Source of the DNA: Ampelomyces quisqualis
Taxonomy: Eukaryota; Ascomycota; Dothideomycetes; Pleosporales; Phaeosphaeriaceae
Reading direction: 5' to 3'
Length of the DNA stretch: 64,000 bases
NCBI GenBank assembly: GCA_018398575.1
Contig: JAGTXZ010000008.1
Coordinates: 1,364,001-1,428,000 of the forward strand
The notes below the pieces were generated by a model that ran no database searches, was not told the DNA's origin, and saw only the letters and a list, made by a program, of their open reading frames with translations. Numbering within the stretch: position 1 is the first letter of the stretch; each line of letters begins with the position of its first letter. The position numbers and the translations under genes were made by a program. Shown piece by piece: positions 1 to 10,857 of this stretch.

Positions 1-470
1 TACAGAGTACTGGGCTTGCGAACGTGCGACTGCGGAGTAACCTCGGGCACCCGTGATTATGGATGTGACGGCGGGTTCGGCTGCGCGCTGCAAGGATGTC
101 GATCGAGAGCACGGTTCATGGTGTGTGGTTTCGACTTGAGAACGGGGCGCATACGGCGGATGAGCGTTTGCATTGGGGGGAATGTGTCCTAGGAACGGCC
201 GGGAAAAAGAAGCAAAGGGCAAGATCGATGGTTGCGGCAAATCAGCAGGCTCACCTAGCGCGCCCTTCCACCTACTCCCTCAGCGTGACGCCGTCTCGCA
301 CACTCACTGCGACTCCGACACCTACTGCGATCCCCCACGCCGAGCTGGCCAACGTCGCGCTGGCATCTCACACGCTTGACAACACGCCAATGTACGTGGC
401 TGCGACGCTCCAGACCGCGAGTAGACCTTGACATCACTACGCCAACCAAGTGCATGCGCGCTCCGGCGCA
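1..470. other. upstream region without supported gene
   Basis: Short open frames exist here on both strands, but none has a recognisable domain or a convincing start. The stretch probably holds the promoter and 5' leader of the gene that starts at 471. An upstream coding exon cannot be excluded. Confidence 0.5.
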
Positions 471-2276
471 ATGCCCAAATCGCAGGGGGACGACCACGGC
501 GGTGCCAATAGCACCGCGCCCATTTTTGACGATGCCGTCTACCTCTCGGAAGCGCTGCGTCTGCCGATGAATCAGACTGAAGACGACCTTGACGCCGAAC
601 TAGCGCTGCTGGCAACAGACAGTGGCATCCAGGACCCCGACCTGTTTCTATGCCCACCACAGGATATTTCTAGAGCGCCCTCTCCAGTAACGCTCGATAG
701 TGACCGCAGAAGCTCCCTGTCAATCCACTCGCAGGAGACACAGTCTACGAGCGTTACTTCCGCGCCTTCGCGAACCTCCAAGGAACAAGCCCACCACAGC
801 GAGCGATTACCTGCTATGAGGAGCCCACCCCAGGTTGCGCGAGCTTGGCCCGCTGTTGAGCGGCAGGAACGAATTGGCGAACTCCCGCCTCCGAGCTTCG
901 AACAGATTTCGTCACTGTCTGTTGCCCAATTTGTTCTTTACGACTCACTCATATCGTCCAATTCTGCGCATCGAAGGAAGCGGGCTTTAGGCCTGTTTGG
1001 CATGTTCAGACGAGAGTCCAGGTGCGGGAATAGCTCCTGTGCTACGCTGCACCACATTAATTTATCGTGTAGCTCCTGCACTTCCCCATCACACAAAGAG
1101 TACCACGGCAAAGCACGGGGTCCAAAGTTGGAATGCGGGCACACACTCTCGCCTGCTGCGATCCGCATACACATCCAGGAAGCGGTACAGGGAGGTGAAC
1201 AAGCAGTGCCTAGCTGTTGTGGCAAACCTTTGCCGCGCACCGTCTTGGAGGTAGTCTTGGCGAAGGAAGAGGCGGAGCTTGTTGTGAACGGGGCGTTGCC
1301 ATCGCCTGAAGGAGAGACTATACGAGATTCGGGCTACATGGAAAACCGCACTTGTTCGCTAGCCGTTCATCCACCGCCTCAACCTTCCTCGCCATGTGCG
1401 ACTTCGACAAGTCTCCCGATAGCAGCAACTAGGCGAAGACATGAAGCAATCAGCATCGATTCGGCACTTGCTAACGAAGCGTTCAAAAGCTTTCGGAAAC
1501 AAGAAAGAGAGCAATTGGAGAGGGTGGTGGCCTTCGAGTCCAACCAACGGGAAGCGTTGTCAGCACATCATGCGACCTTGCTCAAGCGGCTTGTGGCCCA
1601 ACATGAAGCCAGCAAGGATGAGAAGACGCAACAGGTGGGTCCCCATGACGGCCTCCGGCCTACTCTAAGCTTACTCGGTTGGCAGCATCGGCAAGATGTA
1701 GAACATCTAGAAGAGATGCAAGTAGTTGCTGAGCATGACCTCCGAAAGACGCATGAAATAGAGACACAAAACGTCGCTACAGCCATGAAGCATATGGAGG
1801 CATACTGTTTAGGCAGTGGTCTTTCGCATCCGCAGCATCCTTACGTCGTTACGGAAGAAGATTTCAAGAAGCTCGATCGACAGCGCATGATACAGCAGAA
1901 TTTGCCGAGAAAACAAGAGAACGTGATCAATGTACTGAGGGCAAGGCAAGAGCGAGACATGAAGAGCAAGCTGCTGAAGCAAGAGGAGGAACTGGCGCTG
2001 ATGGATGCAGCGTACGACAGAGAGCGGGCTGCCGAAGAGTTAGAACAGACAAAAGATATGGAAAGGCTTGAAGCCATTATCGAAGTCCGAAGGAAAAGAC
2101 TGATACAAAGATGGGACTTGAGATTCGAAATGTGGCGGCGAGACTGGGAGCATCAGCACGGAACTGCAGTCACTTTACGCCTCGAGCACGAAACTTGGCC
2201 CTTGCAAACGTCCAAGACTTCGACGCCTATTCACGAATCGAGTCCACTGGCTCCGTACGTCCAAGCGGCAGCGTAA
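471..2276 (+). CDS. RING/IBR-like Cys-rich protein with coiled-coil C-terminus
   Basis: One uninterrupted frame of 601 residues. I use the ATG at 471 because the 7 upstream in-frame codons begin with GTG. Residues 1-150 are acidic and Ser/Pro-rich. Residues about 185-250 carry a cysteine/histidine cluster: CxxxxC, HHxxxxCxxC, a CGH, and a closing CCGKPLPR. This resembles the zinc-binding half of RING/IBR (RBR-type) proteins common in filamentous ascomycetes. Residues about 340-560 are charged and heptad-like, rich in Glu, Lys and Gln, consistent with a long coiled coil. A role as an E3 ubiquitin ligase or adaptor is inference. I do not see a complete RING1-IBR-RING2 set, so a non-catalytic zinc protein is equally possible. 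Its 3' end faces the TFIIIA gene. Confidence 0.8.
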   Translation: MPKSQGDDHGGANSTAPIFDDAVYLSEALRLPMNQTEDDLDAELALLATDSGIQDPDLFLCPPQDISRAPSPVTLDSDRRSSLSIHSQETQSTSVTSAPSRTSKEQAHHSERLPAMRSPPQVARAWPAVERQERIGELPPPSFEQISSLSVAQFVLYDSLISSNSAHRRKRALGLFGMFRRESRCGNSSCATLHHINLSCSSCTSPSHKEYHGKARGPKLECGHTLSPAAIRIHIQEAVQGGEQAVPSCCGKPLPRTVLEVVLAKEEAELVVNGALPSPEGETIRDSGYMENRTCSLAVHPPPQPSSPCATSTSLPIAATRRRHEAISIDSALANEAFKSFRKQEREQLERVVAFESNQREALSAHHATLLKRLVAQHEASKDEKTQQVGPHDGLRPTLSLLGWQHRQDVEHLEEMQVVAEHDLRKTHEIETQNVATAMKHMEAYCLGSGLSHPQHPYVVTEEDFKKLDRQRMIQQNLPRKQENVINVLRARQERDMKSKLLKQEEELALMDAAYDRERAAEELEQTKDMERLEAIIEVRRKRLIQRWDLRFEMWRRDWEHQHGTAVTLRLEHETWPLQTSKTSTPIHESSPLAPYVQAAA

Positions 2277-2836
2277 CGGCACATTCGCGACTTTCAGCCC
2301 CCTGAGCCAGCCAATACGCCACACCACTTATTTTGCCTTTCTCTCAATCGTTTGCAAACCCTTTTTTGTTTGGCTTGCAAGCAACAGCGCGGCGTCACCG
2401 GCAGCCACCACCCATGAGCATTGGGTCTGAATCACCAATTTCCAATTCCCCTGAACAACACGCGATGTATATTTCTGGAAAGTATCGCCTTTCGACGTAT
2501 ATATACCCCCTGCTGTGCTTGTCTACACAGTCTTCTCTCTTTACACATGTTTTGCTAGACGGGGTGGGTTGACTGTTGGATGTGTGGCGCTGTACATACA
2601 TATGTACAATGGGGAATATGGTGTAGGCTCAGGATAGAGACGTGGGGGCGTGCATATGGTGTAAAGAAGGTAGTCAGATACATGGAGAATGATATACTGA
2701 TTTGTTCAAGGGAGTTTCTTGCTTGAGGCTTGATTCATGTTCATGTGCATTCATTGATTCAGTCGTTCCGTGTCGTGGGTATCTCGCTACTTGATACAGT
2801 TTGGGAAGGAATTCGTCGCTATGCTTGCTTGCTTGG
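2277..2836. other. convergent intergenic region
   Basis: 560 bp between the stop of the Cys-rich protein gene and the stop of the TFIIIA gene on the other strand. It presumably holds both 3' untranslated regions. No further gene seen. Confidence 0.7.
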
Positions 2837-4614
2837 TTACTTGGCCACATCCTTGTACCCCTCGCCCATGTTGAACTGCTCCACAGGCGCCAACATATCC
2901 CACTGCAACCCCGTCTGCACATCCGTCGCAGGCGCCATGCCGCCCAGGCCCATGGCCAGATCCATGTCCGCGTCCTCGTTTAGCAGCGCCATGTCGTCAA
3001 ACTGCTGGTCGAAATAGCCCATTTGCGGATCCCCCGTTTTGAAGCTATTCTCGACAGGGAGAGGCATACCGCCGTCGACAAAGTACGGCGCGGGCGTGTG
3101 CGGCATACTCGGCTCGACCGAGTCGAACATTGGACTTGCATTGTCGTCGAGGCCGCCGATCCAAAACTGTCCGCCTGTCAGGGCGTCGCGCTCGCGGATC
3201 ATTTCCTCAATGTCGTCGTCGGGGAGGGCGTGCGTGGCGCGCAGGTGGCGGCGGAGATCGCGGTCCATGTAGAATCTGTATTGGCATGTGTTTACGAGAC
3301 AGGGGACTTGTCTGTTCTTTTCGTAGCCGATGCCGGTGAGCATGCTGAGCATCGAGGCTTCGGGTTTCTTTTTCGAGGGTTTGGCGGCTTGCCGAAGCTG
3401 TCTGCGGTTGCCGAGGCCGAGGTGGTGGGTGCGGACGTGTTGGTCGAGAGAGGATTTGGCTTTGAAGGCCGCGCCGCAAGCGTTTTCGCCGTTCCAGTTC
3501 TTGAGGTCTTCGTGCTTGGAATGTTGGAGGGCGTCGGATGTGCAGTTATATCTGCATTGCTTCTCGTGTACGGTTTGGATGTGCACGGCGAGATTGTGCT
3601 TGCGGTTGAAGACGCTGCCACATTTTAGATGTGGACACGGGTACTGTGGCTGCTGTGAAGGATCGCCATGCACGGTGACGAAGTGAGACTTCAGAGTGGT
3701 ATCACTCTTGAATCGCTGGCCGCACTCGGTGCACTCGGGCGGGTGACAGTCGTGAATATGCGCCGCGAGTTCTTCTTGACTTGCGAACGAGATCAATTGC
3801 GGTGGAGTTTCGATCATGTCGCCCAGCTCGCTATGAATGACTTCGGGTCCTGGCTCCGCGCAGATGATACAAAACATCCTGTTCTCTTGACCGGCTGTAT
3901 GAATCTTCCACGCATGGCGCTGCAGCGCACTCTCGGTCTGGTAGCCGTGCGTGCATCTGTCGCCCGTCTTGGGGTCCACGAAAGTGCAGGAATATGGTTT
4001 TTCCTCCATGTGCTGGTCCTTGACGTGTGCGTTCAAGGCCTTCTCCTTGCGGAAAGCCTGGTTGCATGGCGGAAACGCGGTGCAGTAAAACTTGGACTCG
4101 TGAACATCTCTGTGCCTCTGCAGCCGGCCGTTGGACGTGAAGGCCTTGCCGCACTCTGGCCAATCGCAGGTGAAGGTTCGCTCGACGACGGGGTCGTTGT
4201 GTGCATTTTTCAGATGGCGCTGGAGATGGTCTTTGCGGGGAAATGTTTTGCCGCAGCCCGGCTCGGAGCAGGCGAAGGGCCGCTGCTTGTTGTGGCTTCG
4301 CATGTGCGCTTCGAGTCGGCATGGTCGGTTGAAGCGCTGGTCGCAGCCGTCGAAGGGGCAGAGGTAGTTCCAGTTGCGGCGTGCCTCGCTGTCTGCTCTG
4401 GGAGTGCCGTTGTCGGTGTAGTTGACCTTGTAGTCGCCCGAGCCGCCCGAGTCGTCCGATTGCCATCCGAGTTGGGCTTCTTCGTCCTCTTCCTGCACTG
4501 CCAAGGAATATCAGCTGCGTGGTGGCGCCGTCGTTGGTCCGTTGGCGTACCTGGACGCGGCTTCTTCCGCGACGCCGCAGTCGCGCCCTCTGGGGTTTTG
4601 CGCTTCAGAGCCAT
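2837..4614 (-). CDS. transcription factor IIIA (C2H2 zinc fingers)
   Basis: Two coding exons, 4614..4551 and 4497..2837, joined across a 53-nt intron with a GTACGC donor; 574 residues. The protein starts with a basic MALKRKTPEG stretch and then carries about nine consecutive C2H2 fingers (CPFDGCDQRFNR, CSEPGCGKTFPRKDHL, CDWPECGKAFTSNGRL and so on), with spacers typical of TFIIIA. A further separated finger (CLVNTCQYRFYMDRDLRRH) and an acidic C-terminal tail follow. TFIIIA binds the internal control region of 5S rRNA genes and recruits TFIIIC/TFIIIB for Pol III transcription, and it binds 5S RNA. An in-frame ATG at 4788 would add 58 residues; I prefer 4614 because its basic start fits the family. 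It is divergent from RPB6 with only 268 bp between the start codons. Confidence 0.9.
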
Positions 4615-4882
4615 GTCAACGCCAGCAGACCCAGGTTGACGAGCCTTGCAGCTGGAGGCGCGGAGGTGTTGCGGCCCCACTTGGATTTTTCGAGAATGCC
4701 CAGATTTCCGGACGCTACCGAGTAACTTGGTGATCCCTGCCCGGCTGGACGCTTTGGCTTTTTCTGGCCGCAGCTTCTTTGACAGCATGTCGTCGCAACC
4801 ACAACCACGCTTGTCCACACCCTCCTCGACTTCGGTGCCCTCACGAGTCTAATCTACACAAACCGGCCAGACAGCAAAAACC
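4615..4882. promoter_or_regulatory. shared divergent promoter of TFIIIA and RPB6
   Basis: 268 bp separate the two start codons, so both core promoters must lie here. The RPB6 side has a pyrimidine-rich tract (CACACCCTCCTCGACTTC) just before the start, typical of fungal initiator regions. No clear TATA box. Confidence 0.7.
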
Positions 4883-5525
4883 ATGTCTGACTACGGCGGC
4901 GGAGACGATGGCTACGATGACGCTGGTCCTGGGTACGAGTAGGTGCATGGATTTCAGCTGGCCGTTTCTTTGAGCGCAGCTTGGGCGCATGCTGTAGCGA
5001 CACGTAGCGGGCAAAAGTAGAGGCTAACAGAGTCAGTGACGGGGCGATCGACTTCGACGAGGAGGTAGAACCCGATGTCTTCGAGGACAACGATGACCAG
5101 GCAGCTGGCGACAACCCAGACGGCCAAGATGCGAACGACGAAAACATAGTGGTATCGGGCGACGCAAATGCGGCAGCTGCAGCCAAGGACAAAGTCAAGA
5201 ACACGGTCGAGTACGAGAACTCCAAGCGAGTGGACAACGACAAGCGCACGACGACTCCATACATGACCAAGTACGAGAGGGCGCGCGTGCTTGGGACAAG
5301 GGCATTGCAAATCAGGTCCGTCCGAAACTGCGCAAATTTCAGCGGGCAGCTGGCTAACACAGCTGCAGTGGAAACGCTCCCGTTCTCATCGATGTCGAGG
5401 GCATGACGGATCCTCTCCAGATTGCTGCCAAAGAGCTGCAGGAAAAGAAGATTCCGCTCGTTGTGCGAAGATACCTTCCAGATGGATTCTACGAGGACTG
5501 GACGTGTGAAGAGCTTCTGACATAG
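4883..5525 (+). CDS. RPB6: RNA polymerases I, II and III shared subunit RPB6 (ABC23)
   Basis: Three exons: 4883..4938, 5031..5315 and 5369..5525; 165 residues. The acceptor of intron 1 is ambiguous between 5030 and 5036, which differ by two codons. The N-terminus is acidic (MSDYGGGDDGYDD, then EEVEPDVFEDNDD). The conserved core follows: TPYMTKYERARVLGTRALQ, joined across intron 2 to ISGNAPVLIDVEGMTDPLQ, then AAKELQEKKIPLVVRRYLPD and the terminal DWTCEELLT. This matches the essential omega-like subunit that clamps the largest subunit in all three nuclear RNA polymerases. The length is normal for fungi. It shares a promoter with TFIIIA, linking two parts of the stable-RNA transcription machinery. 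Confidence 0.95.
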
Positions 5526-5877
5526 AAGCATCTGGCTTGGCTGCATTGGGCATGGAGTTTACTTGGTAACAATGCGGAACATGTTCGGCGAAGGGAGTCT
5601 TGAGTGGTAGCGCGTCCGTACGAATATTCCCCGAATTCCAACCGAATTTCCGCTTCTCCAAGTCTTTCGTCACGGTGCGGATCCGATTCCTACTTCAAGT
5701 CAAAATCCAGGGGAGGTGGGGTAGCTCGAGTCGCAGCTATCCATCACCTCCCCGCACTAACCACAGAACAACGTCACCCCTATGAGCCTGCGAACAAAAC
5801 TTCTCAGAATCCCCAGAAGTCAGTTAACGCTGAAAGCTACTCGAACACAGCATTTCGATCATACTACACCGCGCACC
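5526..5877. other. promoter region of S-formylglutathione hydrolase
   Basis: 352 bp between two genes on the same strand. Apart from the possible upstream in-frame ATG at 5782, described with the next gene, nothing is recognised. Confidence 0.6.
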
Positions 5878-6896
5878 ATGTCGTTCGAAACCACCGGCAC
5901 CATCGCCTCGTTCGGAGGCAAGCTTCTGAAGCTGAAGCACAAGTCCTCCAGCACAAACACGGACATGGAGCTCAATCTATTTATGCCACCGCAAGCATCA
6001 AAGTCGGGCGCAAAGGTCCCAGTACTCTTTTACTTGTCAGGCCTCACATGCACTGGAAACAATTGCTCGGAAAAGGGCTTCTTCCAGCACGGCGCAGCGA
6101 AACACGGCATCGCCGTTGTGTACCCGGACACCTCGCCAAGTACGTTTCCTCAAACGGGTGCGAAGCAGCTTACTGACTATATCTAAGGAGGGCTACAAAT
6201 TGGGGGCGAAGACGAAGCATACGACTTCGGATCCGGCGCGGGGTTTTACGTAGACGCGACCAGGGAACCATGGACGAAGGGCTACAACATGTACTCGTAC
6301 ATTGCCAAGGAACTACCAGAGGCACTCTTCTCGTCATTCAAAGAGCTTGACTCGAGCAAAGTCAGCATTACAGGACACAGCATGGGTGGCCATGGAGCTC
6401 TAACACTGGTACGAGTTCTGCGACCAATCTGTTCGAGTGTACCGCTGACTTGAGTCTCCCAGTTTTTAAGGAACCCAGGAATGTACAAGTCAGTGTCTGC
6501 TTTCGCACCCATCGCCAATCCGATCAATTGCCCATGGGGACAAAAGGCTTTCAAGGGGTACTTTGGCGAAGATCAGCAGCAAAAGTGGAAGGAACACGAC
6601 GCAACAGAACTCGTTAAACAGTGGAAGGGTCCGCTAGAGATCCTTATCGACGTGGTGTGTATATTGTCTTTCTCCTTTGCGGGAAACCTTTGACTGACCT
6701 GATGCAGGGTACCGGGGACAACTTCTACAAGCAGGAGCAGCTGCTACCAGAGAACTTCATCGAGGCGGCCAAACAAGCCGGGAACGACAAGGGCATAAAG
6801 CTCCGCATGCAACCCGACTATGACCACAGCTACTACTTCATGGCGTCGTTCGCCGACGATCACGTAGAATGGGCGGCGAAGCACTTTGACTTGTAG
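5878..6896 (+). CDS. S-formylglutathione hydrolase (esterase D)
   Basis: Four exons: 5878..6139, 6188..6408, 6463..6654 and 6708..6896; 287 residues, normal for the family. It hydrolyses S-formylglutathione to formate and glutathione, the second step of glutathione-dependent formaldehyde detoxification. The alpha/beta-hydrolase catalytic triad is visible: Ser152 in GHSMGG, Asp229 in GTGDNFYKQ and His265 in DYDHSYYF. The YLSGLTCTGNN oxyanion-hole region is also present. All three introns are 48-54 nt and join in frame. An in-frame ATG at 5782 would add 32 residues rich in Arg, Leu and Ser, possibly a mitochondrial presequence, so two protein forms are conceivable. Confidence 0.93.
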
Positions 6897-7564
6897 TAAG
6901 TCGGCCAGGAGACTTGGGTGGTGGTACTTGTGCTCATTACGATAGAAGCGGTTCCGAGGCCCGGCACAAGTTGTAGACGGGTTCACAGTCTGAAGATTGT
7001 GCATGCGGAAGTCGCCGCTGTTATGAGTTAACACTAGCAATTCACTATTCATCTGCCTTCAGCAGTATTCTCCAGGAGTGAAGGCAAAGACCAATGTCAA
7101 TCATGTCGTCAGTTCTACTTGAATAGCTATGCACTGACTGGCGCACGTGTCCCTGGGTGATTTTGGCGGAGGAGACAGCCCACTACCGCGAAACGCTTGG
7201 CGCTGCCACTTCACTCACCTGCATGCACTGTTTTCGAACGCCAGCCCAATAAAGAAGCAAAGCATACCCAACCCTCCTTTGAGCTGCAGGAACGGTGCCA
7301 AAAAGACTTTCTCGGCCTGAAACTACCTTCCTACCTCCAAGTCAGCATCTGCACACTCACTGTGCGTGCCCCACGTGCCCCGCGTTGCTCTCTCACCGCC
7401 CATAACGCTCCCATGATGCAGTCTCTCCGCCCAATGATCCGATAGCATAACCAGGCCGAGCTCTTTCCCACGTCACTCTCCTGGCCAGCATACTACATGA
7501 CCGACTGAGATCTCCGCCCCGCCGAAATCACATCCAAAGTTGTCCCACATCAAAGCGGCGGGAA
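6897..7564. other. intergenic region upstream of exportin-T
   Basis: 668 bp covering the 3' region of the hydrolase gene and the promoter of exportin-T. A C-rich, pyrimidine-biased stretch at about 7330-7430 may be the leader. No other gene seen. Confidence 0.6.
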
Positions 7565-10500
7565 ATGGAGGCCCAGGTACGCAGGCTCTCCGCGATGCCC
7601 ACCCACTAGCTCTTACCCAAACATATTTTGCCAACTCATGTGGACTTGCAGGTCGAAAATGCCATCCAAATCGCTTCCGACCCCACCTCGAGCCAGCAGC
7701 TGCGCGGGCAGGCCGTAGAATATCTCGAACGCCTGCGGTACGACGGCTCCGCATGGCAGGCCGGTCTCGCACTCTTCACACGCGATCCTCTTCCTTCCGA
7801 TATTACTCGTCATACCTCTCTCGATCTCGTCAACAATGCCATTCAGGAGCACCGGCTCGATGAGCAAAGCCTCACATTCATCAAAGACACGCTCATGAGT
7901 CATATCCGGAAATCTTACGCACCTGGAAGTACTGCTGCGGACACTTCGCATATTCAGAACAAGCTGATGCAGACCATGACATATCTGTTTGTCACTCTGT
8001 ACCCTTTGTCTTGGCAGAGCTTTTTCGACGACTTCCGTGCTCTGGCTGGCGACCAAGCAACGATCGGCAACGTCAACACCACAACTACCTTCCTATACCT
8101 CCGAGTGCTTGGACAGGTCCATGATGAGATCGCCGATCAGTTGGTTGTTCGGTCCGAAGACGAGAAGAAGCGCAACAACGACCTAAAAGACATGATCCGC
8201 CAAAGAGATGTTCAGAAGATTTCTTCGTCGTGGCAAGAGATCCTCGCGAAGTGGAGGGAATCAGACTTGAACCTGGTCAAGATGTGTCTGCAGACCATTG
8301 GCCGATGGGTAAGCTGGATTGACATCAGTCTTGTTGTGAATCAGGCGATGATAACCACTTTCCTCGAAATGGCTGGCCAGCAGGGCATTGCTGATCCAGA
8401 AAGCGCCGCTGGCAGGGTTCGAGACGCAGCCATTGATACATTTTCCGAGATAGTGGGCAAGAAAATGACCCCAGCAGACAAGATCGAGCTGATTCTCTTT
8501 CTCAACCTCTCAGAAGTCGTTGGCCAGCTGATCAGCAGCCCAGCGTTGGCAGAATTCAACAGCCCAAACTACGACAACGATCTTGCGGAAACAGTAGCTA
8601 AGCTCGTCAACAACATCGTTTTTGACGTAGTGAAAGTGCTCGAGAATGATGCAGCTGACGAACAGACCCGACAACGTGCCGATGACCTTATTCGCATTTT
8701 CACTCCATACTTGCTGCGATTTTTTGCCGACCAATACGATGAAGTCTGCTCCTCTGTCATTCCATCTTTGACCGATCTCCTTACTTTCCTTCGCAAGCTG
8801 CAGAAAAAGACGGGATCAGTCCCTCTCCAATATGCTGCCATCTTGCCGCCCGTGCTGGACGCCATCATCGCAAAGATGAAGTACGATGACACGGCAGACT
8901 GGGGCGAAGAGGGTGAGCAGACCGATGAAGCCGAATTCCAAGACCTCAGAAGACGTCTGCATGTCTTGCAGCAAACAATTACGACCATCGACGAGCCCTA
9001 CTATATCGAGACCTTGAGCCGTGTAGTCAATGGGACATTTGGTCGCCTATCCCAAGGCGATCAGACCCTAGATTGGCGGGATCTTGAATTGGCTCTGTAC
9101 GAGATGTACCTTTTTGGAGAGCTAGCGATCAGGAACCAAGGTCTCTTTGCGAAGAGACAGCCTTCTTCTGCCGCTGCTCAACAACTCGTGAGCATGATGA
9201 ACAGTATGATTGATTCTGGTGCGTACCATATTCTAAGAACATGCTATTGTATGAAATAATCTAACAGTCTGTCAGGTCTTGCGAACTATCCACATCCCGC
9301 CGTGCAACTGCAATACATGGAAATATGCGTCCGATATTATCAGTTCTTCGAGCAGAACCCACATTTGATTCCGAAAGTCCTCGAGAACTTCGTCCAGCTT
9401 ACACACAGTAATCATATCAAAGTCCGCTCGCGATCGTGGTACCTGTTCCAGCGACTTGTCAAACACTTGCGAGCACAGCTTGGGAACGTGTCATATGATG
9501 TGATCCAGGCTGTTGGGGATTTACTCACAATCAAGGCTGAATTACCCGATACCTCTGAAGATGAAATGTCGTCTGATGAGGAAGACCAATCTGCAGATGC
9601 CTTGTTCAACTCGCAGCTCTATCTCTTCGAGGCGGTTGGCTGCATAGCTTCTTCCAACACGGTTTCCACGGAAAACAAAAAATTATATGCGCAGACCATC
9701 ATGAACCCTCTTTTCACCGATCTACAACAGACACTGCCACAGGCACAGAATGGAGATGATCGCGCAATCCTCCAGATCCACCACATTATCATGGCGCTGG
9801 GAACACTCGCTCGCGGCTACTCAGATTGGGTGCCTTCCAACAACAACAGCGCTGTCCCGCAAACCGAGGTGGCTGACGAGTTTGTAAAAGCTTCGGAAGC
9901 TATTCTCGTCGCCCTTGAGTCTCTTACATCCTCCAGCTCAATCCGTCACGCAGCGCGGTTCGCCTTCTCACGCATGATCGCCGTTGCTGGGTCTCGATTG
10001 CTACAGCAGCTACCTTCCTGGATCGAAGGCTTACTCTCGCTGAGTTCTTCCATGGATGAGATTGGCACGTTTCTCAAGGTGCTTGGACAAGTCATCTTCA
10101 CATTCAAGTCCGAGATATCTGGCATCTTGGACACAGTCATGACTCCTGTTTTGCAACGCGTATTCTCGGCCCTGACTGTAACACCTTCAGGCACAGATGA
10201 CGAAATCCAGCTCTCCGAGCTCCGACGCGAGTATCTTAACTTTCTCATCGTGGTCTTGAACCAGGGCCTCGGATCAGTGCTTGTCAGCAGTGGTATGTTT
10301 CACGCCCACATTCCCTGATGTGGCTACGCTAACAGGATGCAGCGAACCAAGCTAACTTCGAGTCCATCATCTCGACCATCGAGAATTTTGCACGCGACGC
10401 ACAAGACGCCCCCACTGCTCGATTGGCTATCTTCGTTCTCATGCGCATGATCAACGTCTGGTGTGGTCCTGACAAAGTTGGCCCCGGCGCAAATCAGACA

Positions 10501-10857
10501 CCAACTTCTCCGACCACTACGCACACGCCGCTTCCAGGTTTCGAGAACTATGTGCTCGAGCGCTTCTCTCCACTCGCATGGTCCATCCCCGCTGCACCTG
10601 GTTTCAACTCGAAGGATGCGCAAGCGAAGCAAGTCCTGTTTGAGGTTGCCAATCTGCAACTAGAGATTGTCAAGAAAGTCGGGGAACCCTATGTTGAGCG
10701 TCTCAGGAGTGACCTTGGTGGGAACGGTGTTGATAGAGACGGCATGGATCTCTATCTGCAAAGTCTGGCAGGTGCCTTGGAAGGCACAAAGAAGGAAAAG
10801 GAATGGAGGAACTTCTTCGTCCAGTTCATCGATCGCATGCTGTCCAGCAGGAGCTAG
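7565..10857 (+). CDS. LOS1: exportin-T, tRNA nuclear export receptor (Los1/Xpo-t)
   Basis: Four exons: 7565..7576, 7652..9218, 9276..10292 and 10343..10857; 1036 residues, close to the size of other fungal Los1/Xpo-t proteins. The first coding exon is only 12 nt (Met-Glu-Ala-Gln) and joins to VENAIQIASDPTSSQQLRGQ, the first helical repeat. The rest is all-helical HEAT-repeat sequence of the importin-beta/exportin superfamily, including the Xpo1-like segment around PLSWQSFFDDFRAL and an acidic loop DTSEDEMSSDEEDQ. It exports mature tRNA with RanGTP through nuclear pores. The start was chosen because the 12-nt exon has a good GTACGC donor and restores the conserved N-terminal helix, which the open frame alone lacks. 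Confidence 0.93.

Noticed and set aside
3668..4639. 323-codon plus-strand frame opposite TFIIIA
   Set aside because: Lies antisense to the clear zinc-finger gene, has no domain, and reflects codon bias of the real strand.
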